Assembly: GCA_947594085.1 (NCBI GenBank)
Contig: CANQEB010000185.1
Coordinates: 1-5,330, forward strand
Length of the DNA: 5,330 bases
Source: an uncultured Lachnospiraceae bacterium
Lineage (GTDB): Bacteria; Bacillota; Clostridia; Lachnospirales; Lachnospiraceae
Direction: 5' to 3'
The first letter of the stretch is position 1; every line of letters starts with the position of its first letter. The notes under the pieces are model-generated. The model saw only the letters and a list, made by a program, of their open reading frames with translations. It did no database searches and was not told the origin of the DNA. Below are positions 1 to 5,193 of this stretch, in pieces. The position numbers and the translations under genes were made by a program.

Positions 1-663
1 CTGCTCACCTGCTGCTACGAGTGCAGCGTTCTAAAGCGCATTTACACGGTGCTGGTGATCTCCGTGCTGGGGGATATCGCCGAGGTCGCGACGATGGTCC
101 TCACGGTCACGATTTTAGGGATCAGCATGGATCTTATCGCGGATTCCGTGGCTGTGTACGCCGCGAATGTCTTCGCGAGCAAACTGCTGTATCTTCTGCT
201 TGTGCGTTTTCTTCTATTCTGCACGAGAAAGGACCGGACGCCCGGGGATGGCGGCTACTCGGCATCCCTGCTGATCGTCTTTGTGTTTATCATGTTCCAC
301 ATGGGATTCTTTCTGCGCGCGACGCTTGATGTCTATTCGGTCAGGGGAAACATTCTGGCAATCGCCTCCATGCTGCTGATGAGTGCGGCCATTGTCGCCG
401 TGTTTTACCTCGGCAACCGGCAGGCGAAGCTCCGCGAATACTGGAAGCGGCTCGACGAGATGGAAAAACGCTACCGCATGCAGGTCAAAAGCTATGAGGA
501 GTTGAGAGACAGCGTGCAGGCCGCGAACAGAAACGTCCATGATGTGAAAAACTTTGTGTTGGCGGTGCACTCTTACCTCGAGCAGGGCAGGATCGACGAG
601 GCGAAAAGGAAGCTGGATGAGTACGCTGGGCACATATCCGATTCGCCGGATACGCAGCCTTAA
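1..663 (+). CDS. AgrC-like membrane sensor kinase fragment, lacking the ATPase domain (5' end outside window)
   Basis: The frame is open from base 1, so the true start lies upstream; the GTG at 49 is internal to a hydrophobic stretch. The visible 220 residues show about four membrane segments (near residues 15-42, 50-74, 86-108 and 114-137). A charged helix, probably coiled coil, follows at about 138-175, then a His box reading NRNVHDVKNF with the likely phospho-acceptor His at residue 180 (codon 538-540), and a helix rich in Glu, Lys and Arg. This order matches AgrC/GHKL-type quorum-sensing or peptide-sensing histidine kinases, whose His box also resembles Spo0B. Family members continue for roughly 130-150 residues into an HATPase domain. 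Here the frame stops about 24 residues after the His box, and the 192 bases before the next gene are too short to hold the domain in any frame. It is therefore a truncated gene, or a sensor or phosphotransfer protein without its own ATPase. No response-regulator gene is visible. Confidence 0.65.
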   Translation: MLTCCYECSVLKRIYTVLVISVLGDIAEVATMVLTVTILGISMDLIADSVAVYAANVFASKLLYLLLVRFLLFCTRKDRTPGDGGYSASLLIVFVFIMFHMGFFLRATLDVYSVRGNILAIASMLLMSAAIVAVFYLGNRQAKLREYWKRLDEMEKRYRMQVKSYEELRDSVQAANRNVHDVKNFVLAVHSYLEQGRIDEAKRKLDEYAGHISDSPDTQP

Positions 664-722
664 GCCTCAGGGGTGGAATAGGAGTATTCTGTGAGCTGAG
701 CGCTTTCCTGCCGGATACGCAG
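645..722 (+). repeat. 13-bp direct repeat GCCGGATACGCAG (645-657 and 710-722)
   Basis: The two copies are identical and their starts are 65 bp apart. The first lies in the last codons of the truncated sensor gene, where it encodes Pro-Asp-Thr-Gln before the stop. The second is intergenic, but in another frame also reads Pro-Asp-Thr-Gln before a stop. Sequence outside the 13 bp does not align, so this is not a simple long tandem duplication. A shorter third copy, GCCGGATA, lies at 731-738. A chance match of this length so close by is unlikely. It may be a regulator site or the scar of a rearrangement. Confidence 0.6.
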
Positions 723-740
723 AAAGAATAGCCGGATAAC
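710..740 (+). promoter_or_regulatory. Candidate activator site: GCCGGATA direct repeats with 21-bp period
   Basis: GCCGGATA occurs at 710-717 and again at 731-738, exactly 21 bp start to start, so both lie on the same face of the helix. The second copy ends 11 bp before the -35 box at 750. LytTR-family response regulators such as AgrA, VirR and ComE bind two direct repeats about 21-22 bp apart in this position. The bases do not match a specific LytTR consensus that I know, so the assignment rests on geometry and on the AgrC-like gene next door. Confidence 0.35.
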
Positions 741-749
741 AAAAATTTG

Positions 750-778
750 TTGAAAAAAGGGAATAATTTTGCTATGAT
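750..778 (+). promoter_or_regulatory. Sigma-A promoter for the FN3 protein gene
   Basis: The -35 box is TTGAAA (750-755) and the -10 box is TATGAT (773-778), separated by the ideal 17 bp. Each box differs from consensus at one base. Transcription would begin near 785 and give a leader of about 70 nt before the ATG at 856. The promoter separates this gene from the sensor gene upstream. Confidence 0.8.
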
Positions 779-855
779 CGAACATATATGATTCAAATTC
801 AGAAGTTCACATCAAGGATTTTCTGAAAATTTCATTTCATGGGAGGTTAATAGCG

Positions 856-1803
856 ATGAAACGATGGTTGAGGAACTTGACGACAGTATGTTTTCTGGCT
901 TTGTTTGCTTGCTTTGCGGCCGCTCCGATGGGAGTGTCGGCGTATGGGCTGACCCAGTCGAACCCCGCTGCGAATTCCATCACGGTGAGCTGGGAGGCGG
1001 AGAGTGATGCACTTGCCTATCATGTTTATGCCGGGGAGGATTACGCGACTGCTCCGTTGGTTCAGGATCTGCCGGCTTCGTCGACTTCGGTGACGATCAC
1101 CGGCCTTAAGCCTGGGACAGAATATTATGTCAGCGTCAAATACGATGAGACATCGTACAGTGGAGGGATCAATACCTGGTCGGTTGGCAGTGATAATTTC
1201 AGGACGACGCCGGCCAAGGTGGCAAATGTACATGAGACGGAGTGGTATTATTTCCTGAAATCTTTTACCGTCGAGTGGAATACGCAGACTGGTGCAGACG
1301 GCTATGAGTACAAGATCACGCAGGGCAACGGCAAAAAGCTTGTCACAAAGACCGAGAAATCAAGGTATACACATAGACTAAGTTATTCGAAGAAAGTGTC
1401 GAACTCCATGATCTATGTAGTTCAGGTGCGTTCTTACGCGAAGATCTGTGGCAAAAAGTATTATGGAAAGTGGTCGAACAAATGCTACTGCTTTACACAG
1501 CCGCGTATCCAATATGCGAGAGTGCTGGGCAATAAGCTTGCTGTTAAGTGGGGGAGGGTTGCGGGAGCGACCGGATATGAGATTTATGTCTCCACGAAAC
1601 CCAAAAAAGGATACAAGAAAGTGAAAACGGTTGGGAAAAATGCATCCTCCGCGATCATCACGAAGCTGAAAGGGAAAGGATTCTCATCCAGACAGAGTTA
1701 TTATGTGTACGTGCTGACTGTCAAAAAAGTAGGGAAACATAAAAATACCAGCGGAAGAGTATACTACTGGAATACGAAAAGCTCAACAGACAGTCTCTTC
1801 TAA
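856..1803 (+). CDS. Secreted protein of three fibronectin type III-like domains
   Basis: The ATG at 856 follows GGGAGG (841-846) with a 9-nt gap. The 315-residue product starts with a classic signal peptide: basic MKRWLR, a hydrophobic core at 8-24, and cleavage probably after Val-Ser-Ala at 29. The mature part divides into three beta-sandwich-like units at about 31-118, 119-214 and 215-308. Unit 1 has the FN3 signature GLKPGTEYYVSV (83-94). Unit 3 has the WGRVAGATGYEIY pattern (232-244) common in Clostridia FN3 domains. Unit 2 is the most divergent and is assigned from WNTQTGADGYEYKI plus a late Tyr/Val-rich strand. By my count, charge runs from about -7 in unit 1 to +11 in unit 2 and +20 in unit 3. 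There is no enzymatic domain, LPXTG sorting motif or membrane anchor. It is probably released or held on the wall electrostatically, with an adhesion or scaffold role as inference. Three Cys (198, 210, 212) remain in the mature protein. Confidence 0.75.
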   Translation: MKRWLRNLTTVCFLALFACFAAAPMGVSAYGLTQSNPAANSITVSWEAESDALAYHVYAGEDYATAPLVQDLPASSTSVTITGLKPGTEYYVSVKYDETSYSGGINTWSVGSDNFRTTPAKVANVHETEWYYFLKSFTVEWNTQTGADGYEYKITQGNGKKLVTKTEKSRYTHRLSYSKKVSNSMIYVVQVRSYAKICGKKYYGKWSNKCYCFTQPRIQYARVLGNKLAVKWGRVAGATGYEIYVSTKPKKGYKKVKTVGKNASSAIITKLKGKGFSSRQSYYVYVLTVKKVGKHKNTSGRVYYWNTKSSTDSLF

Positions 1804-1864
1804 AGAGAAAGTATGATCGTAGTTCCGATCGGATACAAATAGAAACCGGCAACAGATAAAGATG

Positions 1865-1934
1865 ACAGGGATACTGCAAACAGCCTATCTGACGACGAAT
1901 CGGATAGCCGCTGTCCTGCAGTATCCCTGTTTTG
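1865..1934 (+). terminator. Long hairpin, probable terminator of the FN3 protein gene
   Basis: A perfect 14-bp inverted repeat pairs ACAGGGATACTGCA (1865-1878) with TGCAGTATCCCTGT (1917-1930). Inside it, ACAG (1880-1883) can pair with CTGT (1911-1914), and CTATCTGA (1885-1892) can pair with TCGGATAG (1900-1907) through one G-U pair. The stem runs into TTTT (1930-1933), a short U tract. It starts 62 bases after the stop codon and precedes a separately promoted gene, which fits a Rho-independent terminator. The stem is longer than most. Confidence 0.6.
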
Positions 1935-1952
1935 TATAGAAAAGACTTCCGT

Positions 1953-1981
1953 ACTATTTTCATTCTCCCATTCATAAGATA
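1953..1981 (+). promoter_or_regulatory. Candidate sporulation (sigma-K or sigma-E-like) promoter for the CotS-family gene
   Basis: CATAAGATA at 1973-1981 fits the sigma-K -10 consensus CATAnnnTA exactly, and an AC dinucleotide at 1953-1954 lies at about the expected -35 distance (17-18 bp). The same -10 also partly fits sigma-E (CATACAnT). Both are mother-cell factors that drive spore-coat genes, which suits the downstream product. A weaker sigma-A alternative is TTGTAT (1932-1937), 17 bp, TATTTT (1955-1960). The consensus is short, so chance cannot be excluded. Confidence 0.45.
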
Positions 1982-2083
1982 GAAAGAACGTGGCCGTCAG
2001 GGTCGGGTCGGAGTTTCATATTTGTTGTAAAGCTGCCGAAAAAAATGACCTGAGTGGCGCAAGCCTGAGACTGCCGCAGAAAT

Positions 2084-2088
2084 GGGGG
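2084..2088 (+). promoter_or_regulatory. Ribosome-binding site that sets the CotS-family start
   Basis: The GGGGG run lies 6 nt before the ATG at 2095. The frame is open further upstream to a GTG at 1990, but that codon has no purine-rich site before it and would add 35 residues unlike the family. It also sits within about 10 bases of the predicted transcription start. The ATG at 2095 is therefore preferred. Confidence 0.6.
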
Positions 2089-2094
2089 AACGGT

Positions 2095-3081
2095 ATGAAC
2101 GACAGAGCTTTGAAGGTACTGGAACAATACGACCTGGAGATTGCGCTCACCAGGCGGGGTAGGGGATCCTATATCTGCGAGACGACACAGGGGCTGCGGA
2201 TCCTGTGCGATTATACTGGATCGGAGAACAAAGCGCTGTTCCAGAACTGTGTGATGGAGAAAATCCGCGGCGGTGGATATGAAAAGGTAGATATCATCGT
2301 CCCGAACCGGGAAGGAGGCCTGATCTCCCGGGATTGGGAGGATAATAAATATGTCGTCAAAGAGTGGTACACAGGGCGTGAATGTGACACGACGAGCGAG
2401 AGCGAGATCCTGTCTGCTGTATGCAACCTCGCGAAGTTGCACAAACTGATGCGTCTGGATACCGATTCGAAGTTCCGTCAGAGCTTTACCGCACAGGAGC
2501 CGCTTTCGGAGATTCGGGCACAGAATGCGGAGTTGAAGAAGGTTCGCTCGTTTATACGGAAAAAGAACACAAAATGCGAATTCGAGCGCTTGTTCTTAGA
2601 CTATTATTCCGGATATTTCGAGCAGGCGCAGCAGGCGGAGCGAGAGCTTGCCAGCGCTGAGCAGAGAATGGAGGCGCTGCTTGAAAACAGTCGGGGCAGT
2701 GTGTGTCACGGTGACTACAATCACCATCACATCCTGATGACGGGTTATGACATCGCGACGACAAATTTTGAGTGTTGCAGGTTCGACCTGCAGATCAACG
2801 ATCTCTATCGTTTCATGCGGAAAATTCTTGAGAAGCACAACTGGAACGCAAAGCTGGGGATGCGTATGCTCGACCACTATTCGCAGGTGCGGACGATCTC
2901 GGCGGACGAGCGCAGACTGCTCTATGTGCGCATGCTGTATCCAGAGAAATTTCGCAAACTCGCGAATTATTATTACGGCAGCAACAAAGCGTGGATCTCC
3001 GGGCGCTTCCTCGACAAGCTGGAAAATTTGAACCGGCAGGAGGAAATGCGGAACAATTTCGTGAAAATGCTTGAAAAATAG
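2095..3081 (+). CDS. CotS-family spore coat protein (aminoglycoside phosphotransferase/protein kinase-like fold)
   Basis: The product has 328 residues, close to the usual 330-350 for CotS/YsxE-type coat proteins, and no signal peptide or membrane segment, as expected for a protein made in the mother cell. The N-lobe-like part (about 10-95) includes the strand YVVKEWYTGREC (86-97), with the Lys where kinases hold ATP phosphates. A helical region follows (about 100-200). The catalytic-loop equivalent VCHGDYNHHHIL spans 203-214, followed by TTNFECCRFD (222-231), the motif NDLYRFMRKILEKHNW (235-250), and YPEKFRKLANYYYGSNKAW (282-300), all typical of clostridial CotS relatives. His-Gly-Asp (205-207) is kept, but the metal-binding Asn of the APH loop is His212 and the following Asp-x-Glu motif reads Asn224-Phe-Glu. 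Catalysis is therefore doubtful and a structural coat role is likelier. Expression is probably late mother-cell, from the promoter at 1953-1981. Confidence 0.8.
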   Translation: MNDRALKVLEQYDLEIALTRRGRGSYICETTQGLRILCDYTGSENKALFQNCVMEKIRGGGYEKVDIIVPNREGGLISRDWEDNKYVVKEWYTGRECDTTSESEILSAVCNLAKLHKLMRLDTDSKFRQSFTAQEPLSEIRAQNAELKKVRSFIRKKNTKCEFERLFLDYYSGYFEQAQQAERELASAEQRMEALLENSRGSVCHGDYNHHHILMTGYDIATTNFECCRFDLQINDLYRFMRKILEKHNWNAKLGMRMLDHYSQVRTISADERRLLYVRMLYPEKFRKLANYYYGSNKAWISGRFLDKLENLNRQEEMRNNFVKMLEK

Positions 3082-3110
3082 TTTTATTTTGGAAACTTTC
3101 ATGGTATGAT
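3082..3110 (+). promoter_or_regulatory. Extended -10 sigma-A promoter for the phosphohexomutase gene
   Basis: TATGAT at 3105-3110 is preceded by TGG (3102-3104), giving an extended -10 element. The -35 at the right distance, TTTTAT (3082-3087), is poor, as is usual for extended -10 promoters. The start would be near 3117. A 6-bp inverted repeat, TGGAAA (3090-3095) with TTTCCA (3112-3117), brackets the -10. I see no good terminator for the CotS-family gene, which ends just before this promoter, so some read-through is possible. Confidence 0.55.
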
Positions 3111-3241
3111 ATTTCCATCGTAATATGTACGCCGGGCGAGAAAGAAACCGTGTGAAGGATGCCTGACTTGCGGGGAGAAAGACCGCTCCGCCGGAGGGTG
3201 ATCTGTATGACCGGCAAATAGGAAGAGACAGGAGGATTACC

Positions 3242-4978
3242 ATGGAAGACTACAGAAAAACATACGAAGAATGGCTGACGAACCCGCACTTCGACGAGGC
3301 GACGAGGGCGGAGCTGAAGGCAATTGAGTCGGATGAGAATGAGATTCGCGAGCGCTTCTACACGGAGCTCGAATTCGGCACGGCGGGCTTACGCGGCATC
3401 ATCGGCGTCGGCACGAACCGCATGAACAAGTACGTGGTGCAGAAGGCGACGCAGGGATTGGCGAATTACATTCTGAAGCAGGACAAGGCGAACAAGAGTG
3501 TGGCGATCGCCTACGATTCCCGGAGGATGTCGCCGGAGTTCGCGGATTTCGCGGCGGAGACGTTGGCAGCCAACGGCATCAAGGCGTATGTGTTCGAGTC
3601 ACTGCGCCCGACGCCGGAGTTGTCGTTCGCAGTGAGGGAGCTCGGCTGCATCGCTGGCATCAACATCACGGCGAGCCACAACCCGCCGGAGTACAACGGC
3701 TACAAGGTATATTGGGAGGACGGCGCGCAGATCACGCCGCCGCATGACACCGGGATCATGGCCGAGGTGAAGGCGATCACGGACTACACCGCGGCGAAGA
3801 CGATGAGCAAGGAGGACGCAGTCAAGGCGGGCCTTTACGAGGTGATCGGTGCGAAGATCGATGATGCGTTCATCGCGCAGCTCAAGAGCCGCGTACTGCA
3901 CCCGGAGGCGATCGCGCAGGAGAGTAAAAATCTTAAGATCGTCTATACGCCGCTGCACGGCACGGGCAATATCCCGGTGCGCCGTGTGCTGAAGGAGCTC
4001 GGCTTCGAGCACGTGTATGTGGTGCCGGAGCAGGAGAAGCCGGACGGCGAGTTCCCGACCGTCAGCTATCCGAACCCGGAGGCGGAGGAGGCGTTCACGC
4101 TTGGCCTGAAGCTCGCGAAGGAGATCGACGCGGATCTTGTGCTCGCGACCGATCCAGACGCGGACAGACTCGGTGTGCGCGTGAAGGATTCGAAGACCGG
4201 CGAGTATCACACGCTGACCGGCAACATGTCGGGTTGCCTGCTGGCGGACTATGAGATCGGCCAGACGAAGGCGGTGAAGGGACTGCCGGATGACGGTGTC
4301 CTGATCAAGACGATCGTGACGACAAACATGGCGGACGCCATCGCGAAATACTACGGGACAGGCCTCATTGAGGTGCTGACCGGCTTCAAGTACATTGGCC
4401 AGCAGATCCTCGGCTTTGAGAAGAGTGGCAAGGGCACGTACCTCTTTGGCTTCGAGGAGAGCTATGGCTGTCTGATCGGCACGCACGCGCGTGACAAGGA
4501 CGCGATCGTCGCCTCGATGGCGCTCGCGGAGGCCGCCGCGTTCTACAAGGCGCAGGGCAAGACGCTCTGGGATGCGATGATTGAGCTGTATGAGCGTTAT
4601 GGCTACTATAAGGACGACATCAAGACGATCACGCTCAAGGGCATCGAGGGTCTTCAGAAGATCCAGGAGATCCTTGAGACGCTTCGGAAGAATGCGCCGA
4701 AGGAGATCGGCGGATATCAGGTGACGGCGGTGCGCGACTACAAGGCGGACACGATCACAGATATCGCGACGGGAGCGGTGAAGCCGACCGGACTTCCGGC
4801 CTCGAATGTGCTCTACTACGAGCTGACTGACGACGCGTGGCTGTGCGTGCGCCCGTCCGGCACGGAGCCGAAGGTGAAATTCTACTATGGCGTCAAGGGT
4901 ACGTCGCTTGCAGACGCGGATGAGAAGTCGGCGGCGCTCGGCGAACAGGTGCTCGCGATGATCGACAGCATGATGTAA
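3242..4978 (+). CDS. pgcA: Phosphoglucomutase / phosphomannomutase (alpha-D-phosphohexomutase, PgcA type)
   Basis: This enzyme interconverts glucose 1-phosphate and glucose 6-phosphate (and often the mannose forms), linking glycolysis to UDP-glucose, glycogen and cell-envelope glycan synthesis in the cytoplasm. The ATG at 3242 follows AGGAGG (3230-3235) with a 6-nt gap. The 578-residue length matches the long Firmicute PgcA/YhxB type. All four domain signatures are present: FGTAGLRG (45-52); the phosphoserine loop TASHNP (143-148), with catalytic Ser145; the metal loop DPDADR (304-309); the sugar loop GFEES (403-407); and the phosphate-binding loop RPSGTEPK (537-544) in the C-terminal domain. 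The first 40 residues are the helical leader (KTYEEWL) typical of this subgroup. No defect is seen, so it should be active. Third codon positions are richer in G and C than in the FN3 and CotS-type genes, consistent with stronger expression. The symbol follows the B. subtilis counterpart; substrate preference between glucose and mannose cannot be read from sequence. Confidence 0.95.
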   Translation: MEDYRKTYEEWLTNPHFDEATRAELKAIESDENEIRERFYTELEFGTAGLRGIIGVGTNRMNKYVVQKATQGLANYILKQDKANKSVAIAYDSRRMSPEFADFAAETLAANGIKAYVFESLRPTPELSFAVRELGCIAGINITASHNPPEYNGYKVYWEDGAQITPPHDTGIMAEVKAITDYTAAKTMSKEDAVKAGLYEVIGAKIDDAFIAQLKSRVLHPEAIAQESKNLKIVYTPLHGTGNIPVRRVLKELGFEHVYVVPEQEKPDGEFPTVSYPNPEAEEAFTLGLKLAKEIDADLVLATDPDADRLGVRVKDSKTGEYHTLTGNMSGCLLADYEIGQTKAVKGLPDDGVLIKTIVTTNMADAIAKYYGTGLIEVLTGFKYIGQQILGFEKSGKGTYLFGFEESYGCLIGTHARDKDAIVASMALAEAAAFYKAQGKTLWDAMIELYERYGYYKDDIKTITLKGIEGLQKIQEILETLRKNAPKEIGGYQVTAVRDYKADTITDIATGAVKPTGLPASNVLYYELTDDAWLCVRPSGTEPKVKFYYGVKGTSLADADEKSAALGEQVLAMIDSMM

Positions 4979-5009
4979 ACGGCCGTGCAGGGACTGTAAA
5001 GGTGGATTT

Positions 5010-5048
5010 TGCGTTTTGCGAATCCAGGAAACGCAGATATTTTGCTGA
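5010..5048 (+). terminator. Weak hairpin, possible terminator after the phosphohexomutase gene
   Basis: TGCGTTT (5010-5016) pairs with AAACGCA (5029-5035) around a 12-nt loop, followed by GATATTTTG. An alternative overlapping stem is TGGATT (5003-5008) with AATCCA (5021-5026). Neither is GC-rich or followed by a long U run, so termination here is only likely from position, about 30 bases after the stop codon and before a new promoter. Confidence 0.3.
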
Positions 5049-5051
5049 AAA

Positions 5052-5067
5052 TCAAGGAAAACCTTGA
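5052..5067. repeat. Inverted repeat overlapping the HU promoter -35 box
   Basis: TCAAGG (5052-5057) and CCTTGA (5062-5067) form a perfect 6-4-6 palindrome around AAAA. Its right arm contains the first four bases of the TTGACA -35 box, so a protein bound here would block RNA polymerase. It could equally be a short RNA hairpin at the end of the upstream transcript. Confidence 0.4.
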
Positions 5068-5092
5068 CAAATCGGCTGCATCATTATATAAA
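5064..5092 (+). promoter_or_regulatory. Strong sigma-A promoter for the HU gene
   Basis: The -35 box is a perfect TTGACA (5064-5069). A 17-bp spacer leads to TATAAA (5087-5092), one base from consensus. Transcription would start near 5099, leaving a leader of about 95 nt. This is the strongest promoter in the window and fits an abundant nucleoid protein. Confidence 0.85.
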
Positions 5093-5193
5093 TAAATACA
5101 GGGCCGGGACAAAAGAAGATTCCGGTTCACCAAGATACTATGATTTGTCCAAGCGTGTAAGTGGCAGATCGGGATTCAGAGGAGGAAATTACC

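Noticed and set aside
664..780. Frameshifted continuation of the sensor kinase into an ATPase domain
   Set aside because: All three forward frames were read. They stop within short distances and show none of the N, G1 or G2 box residues, and the space is too short.
1990..2090. Cobalamin or cyclic-di-GMP riboswitch in the CotS-family leader
   Set aside because: Some short pieces look similar, but the conserved cores of these classes are absent in the right order.
1990..2094. GTG at 1990 as the start of the CotS-family protein, adding 35 residues
   Set aside because: It has no ribosome site, lies beside the predicted transcription start, and the added residues do not look like the family's N-terminus.
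3090..3101. Catabolite-control (cre-like) site TGGAAACTTTCA between the -35 and -10 regions
   Set aside because: It lacks the central CG and is two bases shorter than the cre consensus, so CcpA binding is not supported.
3125..3166. Thirteen-codon frame (ATG at 3125) as a leader peptide of the phosphohexomutase gene
   Set aside because: There is no ribosome-binding site, no run of regulatory codons and no attenuator-like hairpin with a U tract after it.
2596..3243. Minus-strand frame of 215 codons opposite the CotS-family gene
   Set aside because: It overlaps a well-supported gene, has a low-complexity composition and shows no recognisable domain.
3599..4486. Long open frame on the minus strand (295 codons) inside the phosphohexomutase gene
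   Set aside because: It is antisense to a gene with all its catalytic motifs, its Arg/Leu/His-rich product resembles no family, and long antisense frames are expected opposite GC-rich third positions.
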